Shown: positions 1 to 6,847, counted from the stretch's first letter. The stretch is DNA of 17,393 nucleotides from Myxococcales bacterium (GCA_003153055.1 PMBV01000311.1:15730-33122); one strand, 5' to 3'. The notes: generated from the sequence alone by a model not told the origin. A program made the numbers and translations.

Positions 1-824
1 TCGAGCAGCGGCTCGCCCTGGAGCGTGTAGTTCTTGGGCACCCCACCGCCGAGAATCCAGATGGCCATTCGTTTGCTGAAGTGATGCCGAGCGTAGTGCT
101 GGAGGGCGGCCATGGCGTAGACGTCGTCGTTGATGTCGAGCTCGAAGCGGAACTCCTCGGGGAAGAGCCGCTTGAGCTTCACCACGTTGAGGAAGATCGA
201 GCCATCTTGCACCGCGCCCGAGAAGATCGGCACCGCGCGGCGGTAACAGGTCGACAGGAGCGAAGGCTGCTCGACTCCCAGCTCTTCCTCGATGGCGTCG
301 AGGTGCTTCCCCAAGAGAAAGTGGAACTGCGGCGTCGTCATCTTCCGCTGGAACTCAGGCTTGCGAATGATGGCCGAGAACAGCCGATCGGTGTCGAGGA
401 GCACGTCCTCGTCGAACCCGAGATCGTAGATGCGAATGATCCGCGCCCGCCGGTACTCGAGGTCGCCCGCCGAGGGGTTCACCTCGCGAATGTGGTGCCG
501 CATCACTCGATGGGCGTCGTGGTACAGGTTGGCTCCGGTGGTGCTGATCACCGAGATGGCGCCCGCGTCGACCAGCGGAATGATGCAGCTCTGGTGCAGG
601 CCCGCCGGCGTCATCGCGCCAGAGAGGGTGAGGAAGATGGAAGCGTCCTCTTCCAGCGATCGGCGCATGAGCTCGAAGGCCGTGCGCTCCTGGCGACCCA
701 CGTAGGCCCCGAAGGCATGATCGAGCAACTCCAGCGCGGTCTCCTTGCCGGTGATGGCTCGGGGGTTGACCTTGCGCGCTTTCTCGTACGATTTCTTGAG
801 GGTCTGCTCGGTTCTCTTGGCCAT
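1..824 (-). CDS. Deoxyhypusine synthase-family protein (3' end missing)
   Basis: The first 274 residues are present and the gene continues past the left edge. The reading begins MAKRTEQTLKKSYEKARKVN and contains LTLSGAMTPAGLHQS, ISTTGANLYHD and, near the cut, WILGGGVPKNYTLQGEPLL. These match the NAD-dependent deoxyhypusine synthase fold: a GAMTPAG-type segment, a STTGANL-type NAD segment and the GGGVPKN loop. In eukaryotes and archaea the family transfers the aminobutyl group of spermidine to a lysine of eIF5A. Bacteria lack eIF5A, so bacterial members are thought to act on other polyamine-type substrates such as homospermidine synthesis or agmatine chemistry. The catalytic lysine would lie beyond the edge, so activity cannot be judged. 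The ATG is 18 bp after the stop of the kinase gene, which suggests one transcript. I see no clear Shine-Dalgarno sequence, so translation may depend on coupling to the kinase. Family assignment is fairly sure; substrate is unknown. Confidence 0.85.
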   Translation of the reverse strand, partial: MAKRTEQTLKKSYEKARKVNPRAITGKETALELLDHAFGAYVGRQERTAFELMRRSLEEDASIFLTLSGAMTPAGLHQSCIIPLVDAGAISVISTTGANLYHDAHRVMRHHIREVNPSAGDLEYRRARIIRIYDLGFDEDVLLDTDRLFSAIIRKPEFQRKMTTPQFHFLLGKHLDAIEEELGVEQPSLLSTCYRRAVPIFSGAVQDGSIFLNVVKLKRLFPEEFRFELDINDDVYAMAALQHYARHHFSKRMAIWILGGGVPKNYTLQGEPLL

Positions 825-842
825 TGCGGCGCCGGTATACCG

Positions 843-3107
843 CTACCTCGAGCTCCACGTGGTGAAGAAGTAACCCGTGCCCTCCCGGCAATACACCGCG
901 GACCAGCCCTGCTGAAAGTTCGGATCCGGGGGCTTCGTGTCGGGGTGGAACACCGAATACTTGAGCCGAACCTCGCTGTTGGGCCCGATGAGCTGAATGG
1001 GGGCCGACCGGTTTGACGAGAGCCGCACGGTGCAGCCGGTCAGCGGCACGGTGTTCTGGTTCAAGATGCGGACGATCTGCCCACCCGGTGCGCTGGCCGA
1101 CGACACGCCGATGACGCCTCGGAGCCCCGAGCCAGTGCCCTTGGCTGTGGCGTCGATCGCCGGCTCGGTCTTGGCGGGGGTCTTGTGGGGCGGCTCGGCC
1201 GCGACGGGCTCGTGCACCGGCTCCGCCGGGACCTTGGCATCGAGCGTCTTCCATTCCGAGGTCGAGGTCGAGGTCGGGTTGACGCGCTTGGGCCGGGGGG
1301 CGGAGACAGGCTTCTCGGCGGCGGGGCGCTTCTCGACAACGACGACGACGAGGTCCTTGATGGCGAAGAGCTTCTCGACCGAGCCGGTCTGCCCGTCGGA
1401 GGTCATGATTTTCACCATCGTCGGCTTCACGTCGACGACCGTGCCACGTGCGTACAAGGGGGCCCGCTTCCCCGATGGCTCTCCGATGAGCAGCACCGCA
1501 TCACCCTCTTCGAACGGTGGCTTGGCCCCCCGTGCCACCAGCACGATCACCACGTCGTCGTCGACGCGTACCGGCACCGGGGTCCCCACCACCTCGATGG
1601 TGCCGAGGGTGGCCGGCTCCCGCGGGACCGAACCGGAGTCTGAGTCAGTTGGCGGAGGGCTCCGTGGTTCTTCGCCCTTCTTGCTCTCGGTGCTGGGCGT
1701 GCGCTCGTCTCCGCGATTGGCGACGGGCTCGGCCACGCGGACCGGCGACGAGTCGCCTCTCCCTCCGAGGAGGTACGCGGCCAGCCCCAGCGTGCCAATC
1801 GTCACGACCCCGAGGACGGCGTAGAGCGGCGCCTTCGATCGCGGTACCACCAATGGGCCCGAGCCGACGTCGACCGTGACTGGCTCTCCCCGCACCACCG
1901 TTCCCCCTTTGGCGCCCACGTGCCGGGGGGCAGGGCTGGCCTGGGGCCGCACCACCGTTCGCCCACGCCCAGGTTTGGGAGTCGGCGCGACGACGGAGAC
2001 CGCTCGCTGGGCTGGCGTCATCTCGGCGTCGGCGAGATCCGGTTGAGACGGTCGCAGCAGCGTGCCACCCAGGGCCTCCGGCTCGCCCCATTCGGGCGAA
2101 GGTTCGCCCTCGGTGCTGGCCCTCTTCCGCAGCATCGAGAGCTTCGACTGGAGCTGCCGCTCCGCGGCGAACTCGTCGGGGCACATCGCCCGCACGTAGT
2201 TTCCGACCTCCTCCGCGCCCACGGTCAGGCCCTCCCGCACGGCCAACTCGTTGAGGGCCCGCGCGAACTCATCGGCCCTCGAGTACCGCGCCGACGGGTC
2301 GACCTGCAGCGCACGCATGATGATCTGATCGAGGGCCGGGGAGATCTCCGGGCGAATCGACCTCGGCGACTCGATGCTCGGGTGGGCCATCTTGACCACC
2401 ATCTCGCCCATGGTGCCCGCCTCGTACAGCGGTCGACCAGTGAGCGTCTCCCAGGCGACGATGCCAGCCGAGAAGATGTCGGAGCGGTGATCGACCGGCT
2501 TGGCCATGGCCTGCTCCGGCGACATGTACCCGAGCTTGCCCATCACCGTCTGAGGCAGCGTGTGCTTGGATCGCGCGGCACTCTTGGCGAGGCCGAAGTC
2601 GATCACCTTCACCTCACCCTCGTAGGACACCATGACGTTCTGAGGCGAGACGTCGCGATGCACGATGCCCAGGGGTGTGCCGTCAGGGCCCGCTTTTCGA
2701 TGGGCGTACCCCAGCGCCTCGGCCACCTGCTGCGCGAGGTACAAGGCGATGGGAATGGGCACCACCGCCTGCTGCCGGTGCACTCGGTTCTCCACCCGAG
2801 AAAGGTCGACCCCGGCCACGTACTCGATGGCCATGTACAGGGTTCCGTCGACCTCGCCCATGTCGTGCACCTGGGCGATGTTCGAGTGAGTGAGCTGCAC
2901 CAGCACGCGAGCCTCGTGATGGAAGCGCTCGACGAACTGAGGGTCGGCCTGCATCTGCGGCAAGATGGTCTTGACGATGCAAAGCTTCTCGAAACCGGCC
3001 GCCCCAGTGAGCTTGGCCAGATGCACCTCGCCCATGCCCCCCTGCCCCAGCATGAAGAGAAGCTCATACCGACCGAGCGAACGCCCAGGTTGTTGCGGTG
3101 ACCTCAC
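843..3107 (-). CDS. Transmembrane Hanks-type Ser/Thr protein kinase
   Basis: A 754-residue protein starting at GTG. The N-terminal kinase domain (about 13-290) has a complete catalytic set: glycine loop GQGGMGEV (21-28), the IVK lysine K46, helix-C glutamate E65, HRDVSPQN (150-157), DFG (170-172) and SPE (196-198). It should phosphorylate Ser/Thr of cytoplasmic partners. A basic, proline-rich linker (about 330-425) follows, then one hydrophobic segment (about 427-447). The remaining roughly 300 residues would therefore be outside the cytoplasmic membrane. That part has a beta-rich stretch (about 505-600), a Pro/Lys/Glu-rich spacer and a C-terminal domain with two cysteines. I do not recognise the ectodomain as PASTA or any other known sensor. 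The GTG lies 12 bases after GAAGG, slightly far for a ribosome site, but the kinase fold begins only 12 residues later, so no shorter start fits. It is the first gene of a pair with the deoxyhypusine synthase-like gene. Confidence 0.93.
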   Translation of the reverse strand: MRSPQQPGRSLGRYELLFMLGQGGMGEVHLAKLTGAAGFEKLCIVKTILPQMQADPQFVERFHHEARVLVQLTHSNIAQVHDMGEVDGTLYMAIEYVAGVDLSRVENRVHRQQAVVPIPIALYLAQQVAEALGYAHRKAGPDGTPLGIVHRDVSPQNVMVSYEGEVKVIDFGLAKSAARSKHTLPQTVMGKLGYMSPEQAMAKPVDHRSDIFSAGIVAWETLTGRPLYEAGTMGEMVVKMAHPSIESPRSIRPEISPALDQIIMRALQVDPSARYSRADEFARALNELAVREGLTVGAEEVGNYVRAMCPDEFAAERQLQSKLSMLRKRASTEGEPSPEWGEPEALGGTLLRPSQPDLADAEMTPAQRAVSVVAPTPKPGRGRTVVRPQASPAPRHVGAKGGTVVRGEPVTVDVGSGPLVVPRSKAPLYAVLGVVTIGTLGLAAYLLGGRGDSSPVRVAEPVANRGDERTPSTESKKGEEPRSPPPTDSDSGSVPREPATLGTIEVVGTPVPVRVDDDVVIVLVARGAKPPFEEGDAVLLIGEPSGKRAPLYARGTVVDVKPTMVKIMTSDGQTGSVEKLFAIKDLVVVVVEKRPAAEKPVSAPRPKRVNPTSTSTSEWKTLDAKVPAEPVHEPVAAEPPHKTPAKTEPAIDATAKGTGSGLRGVIGVSSASAPGGQIVRILNQNTVPLTGCTVRLSSNRSAPIQLIGPNSEVRLKYSVFHPDTKPPDPNFQQGWSAVYCREGTGYFFTTWSSR

Positions 3108-3128
3108 ATGTCGTTTCTACCTTCTCTC

Positions 3129-3171
3129 GAAGGGTTTGCACCCTTCCTCGGGGTCAGGATCGAACCCCGAG
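3129..3171 (-). promoter_or_regulatory. Two abutting stem-loops in the kinase leader
   Basis: Two perfect inverted repeats lie directly against each other, 21 bp upstream of the kinase GTG. The first pairs GAAGGGT (3129-3135) with ACCCTTC (3140-3146) around the loop TTGC. The second pairs CTCGGGGT (3147-3154) with ACCCCGAG (3164-3171) around nine bases. In the kinase mRNA they would form tandem hairpins just before the ribosome site GAGAAGG. They could act in leader control, mRNA stability or binding of a dimeric regulator. There is no U-run, so intrinsic termination is unlikely. The structure is visible; its function is inference. Confidence 0.45.
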
Positions 3172-3205
3172 ACCCGTCTGCGTCCCGGCCTGGCCCGAAA
3201 AAGCA

Positions 3206-3234
3206 AGACTTCCGCCGGCCAGAGGTTGTATACG
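3206..3234 (+). promoter_or_regulatory. Candidate promoter of tRNA-Arg
   Basis: A TATACG box (3229-3234), preceded by TTG, lies 13 bases before the tRNA 5' end, so transcription would start about 7 bases upstream of the mature tRNA. Seventeen bases further upstream is AGACTT (3206-3211), a poor match to TTGACA. The -10 box is reasonable; the -35 box is weak. Confidence 0.35.
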
Positions 3235-3247
3235 CGTCTCGACGTTT

Positions 3248-3321
3248 GGTCCCGTAGCTCAGCTGGATAGAGTACTGGCCTCCGAAGCCAGGGGTCGCGC
3301 GTTCGAATCGCGCCGGGATCG
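3248..3321 (+). tRNA. tRNA-Arg (anticodon CCG)
   Basis: The cloverleaf folds completely. Acceptor stem GGTCCCG (3248-3254) pairs with CGGGATC (3314-3320) with one G-U pair. D stem is GCTC/GAGT (3257-3260/3270-3273). Anticodon stem CTGGC/GCCAG (3275-3279/3287-3291) carries the loop CTCCGAA, giving anticodon CCG at 3282-3284, which reads the arginine codon CGG. The variable loop has five bases. T stem GCGCG/CGCGC (3297-3301/3309-3313) carries the loop TTCGAAT. The discriminator is G3321. CCA is not encoded. CGG is a common arginine codon in GC-rich genomes. Confidence 0.97.
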
Positions 3322-3339
3322 CTGCTCGACACCTTGTCA

Positions 3340-3359
3340 CCCTCCCCATCGCGGGAGGG
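3340..3359 (+). terminator. GC-rich hairpin after tRNA-Arg
   Basis: CCCTCCC (3340-3346) and GGGAGGG (3353-3359) form a perfect seven-pair stem with a six-base loop, 18 bases after the tRNA. There is no T-run, so it is at best a weak intrinsic terminator or a 3' processing and stability element for the tRNA precursor. Confidence 0.4.
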
Positions 3360-3431
3360 GTCAGCGTGTCACAGGTGAGACGACGCCTCCTACGTCGTTC
3401 CCAGCAATTTCAGCAAGTTAGCGCCATGTTG

Positions 3432-3472
3432 ATCTCGGCCTGCAACCTGCACGAATGTTCGTGACCCGAGAT
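3432..3472. promoter_or_regulatory. Nested inverted repeat upstream of the ECF sigma gene
   Basis: Two perfect dyads are nested. The outer arms are ATCTCGG (3432-3438) and CCGAGAT (3466-3472). The inner is CACGAA-TG-TTCGTG (3450-3463). It lies 76 bp before the sigma-factor ATG, where a promoter or operator is expected. As RNA it would be a long stem with a lopsided interior loop; as DNA the inner 14 bp looks like a dimer-binding site. The spacing does not fit a standard LexA box. I found no convincing -35/-10 pair beside it. Confidence 0.4.
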
Positions 3473-3548
3473 GAGACGAAATGGGTGTCCTGAGCATACG
3501 TCTAGGGACTGGAGGCGCCTCGCGGAGCGGGGCCCAGGGAGAGAACGA

Positions 3549-4172
3549 ATGCTGGGGTTCAACCACACGAAGACCACTGCACAGCGCATCGAGTTCGAGG
3601 CGCTGGTAACACCGTGGCTCGATGCCCTCTACGCGTCAGCGGTGCGGCTGACCCGCAACGAGCGCAACGCCGAAGACCTGGTGCAGGACACCGTCATGCG
3701 GGCCTGGCGGTTCTTCGAGAAATTCGAGCGAGGCACGAACTTCCGGGCCTGGCTCTTCAAAATCCTCACCAACACCTTCATCAACACCTACCGGCGGTCG
3801 ACCCGCGAGAAGTCGCTCCAGGACGAGTCCGAGCGCATGTCGGTCGAGTCGCACTTCTTCTCGGCCGACGTCACCGATCGAGCGCAGAACCCAGAGGAAT
3901 ACCTGCTCGAGCGGGTCCTCAGCGACGACATCCTCAAGGCCATCGACGCCTTGCCCATCGACTTCCGCATGGTCGTCATCCTCGCGGACATCCAGGAGTT
4001 TTCCTACAAGGAGATCGCCGAGATCCTCGATGTTCCGGTGGGAACGGTGATGAGCCGGCTCTTTCGAGGTCGGCGACAGCTCCAGAAGCAGCTGCTGGCG
4101 CGGGAGGGAGAATCGACACCCGATCGAACCATTGACTTGAATGCGTGGCGGGAGCGGAAGAAGCTCGGGTGA
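3549..4172 (+). CDS. ECF-family RNA polymerase sigma factor
   Basis: A 207-residue group-4 sigma factor. Region 2 (about 15-90) includes NAEDLVQDTVMRAWRFFEKF and FRAWLFKILTNTFINTYRR, the core-binding and -10 recognition helices. Region 4 (about 138-187) includes FSYKEIAEILDVPVGTVMSR, the helix-turn-helix that reads the -35 element. There is no region 1 or 3, as usual for the class. The frame stays open upstream to 3471, but the ATG at 3549 has a good AGGGAG ribosome site six bases ahead, and the family normally starts close to region 2. The next gene, 30 bp downstream, is its likely anti-sigma factor. From memory, unverified, M. xanthus has an ECF sigma gene affecting motility (rpoE1) close to frzS; this gene, two upstream of a frzS homologue, is a candidate orthologue. 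Confidence 0.93.
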   Translation: MLGFNHTKTTAQRIEFEALVTPWLDALYASAVRLTRNERNAEDLVQDTVMRAWRFFEKFERGTNFRAWLFKILTNTFINTYRRSTREKSLQDESERMSVESHFFSADVTDRAQNPEEYLLERVLSDDILKAIDALPIDFRMVVILADIQEFSYKEIAEILDVPVGTVMSRLFRGRRQLQKQLLAREGESTPDRTIDLNAWRERKKLG

Positions 4173-4202
4173 CCCAGCGTTGTGTACGCCGGGACCCGTT
4201 GC

Positions 4203-4997
4203 ATGAACTGTCACGAACTCGAGCTTCAGCTGACGCCCTACCTCGACGGTGAGTTGGGTGCTGACGAGCGTGTGGGCATCGAGGCGCACCTGGCAGGTTG
4301 TTCCACCTGCGCCCACCGCGTCGAAGTGGAAAGGCACAACCTCTCCATGCTTCGCGCGCTCCTTCGCGAGGGGAGCCCCAGCGCGCCCAGCCGGTTGCGG
4401 CAGACCGTCTTTGACGGCATTCACCGTGAGGAGCTCGCCGCTCGCCGACTTCGCCTGGTGCGACTGGGCGCCGCGGCAGCTGGCGTTGCCCTCGCAGTGG
4501 TGGGAGCCAACCAGCAATACCGGATCCACCAGCTTCGCTTGTACGAGCAGGACGCCGCCATGCGGCACGCCCGTCAATTCCCCCTCGAGATTCGCCAGCC
4601 AGGCGCCCAGGCCATCGAGGCCTGGTTCGGTGGCAAGCTCGATCACCCGGTCATCGTCCCTCAGTTCCCCAACGCCACCGCGACTGGAGCGCGGTTGCTG
4701 CAGGTGAGAGACAAAGCGGCGGCCTACATTCGCTATGACGCTCGACGCCCCATGGGGCTCTTTGTCTACGGCGACGACCACGACGTCGACATTGGCTCGA
4801 AGCCCGAGGTCGCCAGCAGTCACGGCTACAACGTGGTGAGCTGGCGGGAAGGCGACGTGGTGTACCAGTTGGTGACCGATCTCGACGAGGAGGACGTGCG
4901 CGCCCTGATCGCTCCGCAGCACACCGCGGGGCAGACGAGCCCACCCCCGGAGTCGCTCCCGGCGGTTCGGATGCAGCCCGCCTCCCTCCGGCACTAA
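4203..4997 (+). CDS. Zinc-finger anti-sigma factor, membrane-anchored
   Basis: A 264-residue protein. The N-terminus is the zinc-containing anti-sigma fold: C3-H4 in MNCHELELQLTPYLDGEL, then H29-x3-C33-x2-C36 (HLAGCSTC). A hydrophobic segment (about 86-101) follows, and the rest (102-264) would be periplasmic. It should hold the sigma factor at the membrane until an envelope signal releases it. A GTG lies 21 bases upstream, but the ATG at 4203 is preferred because family members begin with this M-x-C motif. The periplasmic part contains IEAWFGGKLDHPVIVP and VVSWREGDVVYQLVTDLDEE, typical of the C-terminal domain often seen in such anti-sigma factors. The last 25 residues are Pro/Ser-rich. The 30-bp gap after the sigma gene indicates a shared transcript. 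Confidence 0.9.
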   Translation: MNCHELELQLTPYLDGELGADERVGIEAHLAGCSTCAHRVEVERHNLSMLRALLREGSPSAPSRLRQTVFDGIHREELAARRLRLVRLGAAAAGVALAVVGANQQYRIHQLRLYEQDAAMRHARQFPLEIRQPGAQAIEAWFGGKLDHPVIVPQFPNATATGARLLQVRDKAAAYIRYDARRPMGLFVYGDDHDVDIGSKPEVASSHGYNVVSWREGDVVYQLVTDLDEEDVRALIAPQHTAGQTSPPPESLPAVRMQPASLRH

Positions 4998-5035
4998 TCC
5001 AGGGTGCCACAGGTCGAGACGCGTCCCATTCGTTG

Positions 5036-5049
5036 ACCCCCTCGGGGGT
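5036..5049 (+). promoter_or_regulatory. G/C hairpin in the frzS leader
   Basis: ACCCCCTCGGGGGT is a near-perfect dyad (stem ACCCC/GGGGT, loop CTCG) in the 73-bp gap between the anti-sigma stop and the frzS ATG. A second C/G block (CCCTCCGGGGG) directly precedes the ATG, so the two could pair alternatively and mask the start. No T-run follows, so it does not look like a terminator separating frzS from the sigma operon. Confidence 0.3.
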
Positions 5050-5070
5050 GGCCAGTACCCTCCGGGGGAA

Positions 5071-6684
5071 ATGTCAAAGACCGTGCTGATCGTCGAGAAG
5101 GATCTCGCACTCATGCAGGCCCTCCGCGAGAACCTCGAGCACCGGGGGTTCGGGGTGGAGGAGACCACAGATGGCAAGGGCGCCCCCGAGCTCATCAGGA
5201 GGCGGAGGCCCGACTGCGTGGTGCTGGCGGTGGACCTGGACGCCGGGCAGAACGGCTACATCATCTGCAAGAAGCTCAAGAGCGAGGCCGAGCTCAAGTC
5301 GGTGCCGGTGATCATCATCGGCGACCCCAAGGGGTTCGAGAAGCACCAGCAGCTCAAGACCCGGGCCGAAGACTACGTGGGCAAGCCCTTCGAGGCCCCG
5401 ACCCTCGTGGAGCACGTGGGCGGCCTGGTTGGCTTCCCTCCCCCGCCGGTCGAGCTCTCGAGCGAGCCAGCCAACGACGCCCTCGAGGAGATCAACCTCG
5501 AGACCCCCGTCGAGGAAGAGACGGTGGGGCTGGATTCGGACTTCGAGATGGTGGACTCGATTTTCGAGGATCGCGCGAGCCCCCCCGTAGCCATGCCTCC
5601 TCCCCCGATCGAGGAAGAGATCCCCTTCACCACCGACTCGGGGGAGGCGCACGAGGACGACAGCGACAAAACGGTGGTGGGCATGCCGCCACCGGCGCCT
5701 TCCCTGCGCTCCTACCAGTCGTCGCTCTCGGGCGTGATGGACCAGGCCGATGCCCGGGAGCTCAGGTCGCGCAACACCGAGCTTGAGGGGGCCCTCGAGG
5801 AGGCGCGCAGCCACTCTGCCGAGCTGGAGGGCAGGCTCCGCGATCTCGAGCTCGAGATGGAGACCATCAAGACCGAGGTCGAGGCTGCCAAGAACACCTC
5901 GACCCGCAGCGACGCCAAGGAGGTCTTCTCTCTTCGCGACGCAGCCAACAAGAAGGAGAAAGAGGTCCTTCGGCTCAAGAACGAGCTCAATGCCAAGGAG
6001 CAGGAGATCATCGAGCTCCGCGACAAGGAGAACTCGCTCGAGCAGCAGGCCAGCGAGTCATCGGCCGAGCTGGCCAAGCGGGACGCCCAGCTCAAGACCC
6101 TGCAGGCGCGCGCGGACCAACAGGTCAACGAGAAGAAGCGCCTCGAGCAGCAGTTGCTCCAGAGCAGGGAGGAGGCCCGGGCCTCCGCCGCCCGACTGTC
6201 GACGCTCCAGACCGACTTCGACGCCGACCACGCGCACCTCATCGAGATCGAGGCGCAGCTCGAGCCTGCCCGGCAGGCCCAGCTCGACGCCGAGAACGCT
6301 CGGGTCCGCACCGAGGCTGACCTGACCGAGGCAAGGGCCGAGCTCGAGACGCTGCGGGCCCGCGCCGAGGAGCAGAGCCAGGCCTTCGAACAGCTCGGGG
6401 TTCAGCACGAACAGAGCCACGCAGAGCTGGAGAGCGCTCGAACCCAGCTCGCCTCGCAGGCCAGCTCGTTCGCCGACGAGATCTCTGGCCTGAGGGCACG
6501 GGTGGCCAACACCGACGCCGATCTGTCGAAGCACGAACGACGGGCCACCCGGCTGAGCGAGCGGATCAAGGCCCGAGACGATCAGCTGGCGACCCTCCGC
6601 GCCGCGCTCCAGGGAGCTCTTCAGTCGATCGACGAGACCACGTCGGAGTCGGAGATCGGCCTCGAGGAACTCGCGGACAGCTGA
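5071..6684 (+). CDS. frzS: FrzS-like social-motility protein (pseudo-receiver plus coiled coil)
   Basis: A 537-residue protein. Residues 1-122 form a response-regulator receiver fold (TVLIVEKDLALM, then VVLAVDLDAGQNGY, then DYVGKPFEAP). The phospho-acceptor position D55 and K105 are present, but the acidic pair is E9-K10 and the conserved Thr/Ser after strand 4 is Gly84. H92 and Y102 match positions I recall as distinctive of the M. xanthus FrzS receiver, which is reported to work without normal phosphorylation. An acidic, proline-rich linker (about 125-225) follows, then a long heptad-rich coiled coil (about 228-520) and an acidic tail. FrzS moves between cell poles and supports type IV pilus-dependent motility in M. 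xanthus. The length is close to the roughly 550 residues I remember for that protein. It lies 73 bp after the anti-sigma gene on the same strand. The ribosome site is poorly placed: a G-run only two bases from the ATG. Confidence 0.88.
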   Translation: MSKTVLIVEKDLALMQALRENLEHRGFGVEETTDGKGAPELIRRRRPDCVVLAVDLDAGQNGYIICKKLKSEAELKSVPVIIIGDPKGFEKHQQLKTRAEDYVGKPFEAPTLVEHVGGLVGFPPPPVELSSEPANDALEEINLETPVEEETVGLDSDFEMVDSIFEDRASPPVAMPPPPIEEEIPFTTDSGEAHEDDSDKTVVGMPPPAPSLRSYQSSLSGVMDQADARELRSRNTELEGALEEARSHSAELEGRLRDLELEMETIKTEVEAAKNTSTRSDAKEVFSLRDAANKKEKEVLRLKNELNAKEQEIIELRDKENSLEQQASESSAELAKRDAQLKTLQARADQQVNEKKRLEQQLLQSREEARASAARLSTLQTDFDADHAHLIEIEAQLEPARQAQLDAENARVRTEADLTEARAELETLRARAEEQSQAFEQLGVQHEQSHAELESARTQLASQASSFADEISGLRARVANTDADLSKHERRATRLSERIKARDDQLATLRAALQGALQSIDETTSESEIGLEELADS

Positions 6685-6726
6685 GCGCGCGACGGGCCCA
6701 TTTCCTGCGGTGAGTTTGGTCCGCCA

Positions 6727-6826
6727 GACTGCCGGGTACGAGACTGCCGGGTACGGGACTGCCGGGTACGGGACTGCCGGGTACGGGACTGCCGGGTACG
6801 GGACTGCCGGGTACGGGACTGCCGGG
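6727..6826. repeat. 15-bp tandem repeat array (about 6.7 copies)
   Basis: The unit GACTGCCGGGTACGG starts at 6727, 6742, 6757, 6772, 6787, 6802 and 6817. The first copy ends in A instead of G; the next five are identical; the last diverges after GACTGCCGGG. The array begins 43 bp after the frzS stop, in the gap between two convergent genes. Each unit holds a small dyad (CCG-GGTA-CGG). Identical copies suggest recent slippage or unequal exchange. Because 15 is divisible by 3, the array reads open in several frames, but no start, ribosome site or plausible protein supports translation. Confidence 0.95.
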
Positions 6827-6847
6827 CGCGCGCCCGGGTGCGCGCCC
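6824..6847. terminator. Strong GC hairpin in convergent gap
   Basis: GGGCGCGC (6824-6831) and GCGCGCCC (6840-6847) form a perfect eight-pair stem around an eight-base loop, overlapping the end of the tandem repeat. An alternative register gives the 14-bp perfect palindrome CGGGCGCGCGCCCG (6823-6836). Lying between convergent genes, it could stop transcription or protect 3' ends from either side, but no T-run follows on either strand. Confidence 0.4.

Noticed and set aside
3147..3171. Second tRNA or tRNA remnant, because the minus strand reads GGGGTTCGATCCTG like a T arm
   Set aside because: The T stem cannot form with a seven-base loop and no acceptor, D or anticodon arms are nearby; it is a simple hairpin.
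3098..3421. Open frames through the tRNA reading VAQLDRVLASEARGR and, in antisense, PGAIRTRDPWLRRP
   Set aside because: These are well-known false proteins produced by translating tRNA genes and their complements; the cloverleaf explains the sequence.
3450..3463. LexA-type SOS box
   Set aside because: The dyad arms are separated by two bases, whereas the CGAAC-N4-GTTCG type needs four; the downstream gene is not an SOS gene.
3400..3548. Autoregulated ECF promoter before the sigma gene
   Set aside because: I could not find an AAC-type -35 with a CGTC-type -10 at 16-17 bases; the CGTC near 3500 has no partner.
3636..5195. Long minus-strand open frame (519 codons) opposite the sigma, anti-sigma and frzS genes
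   Set aside because: It is a GC-rich codon shadow: it spans three well-supported genes on the other strand and shows no domain of its own.
6727..6826. CRISPR array
   Set aside because: Copies are 15 bp and directly adjacent, with no unique spacers and no cas genes.
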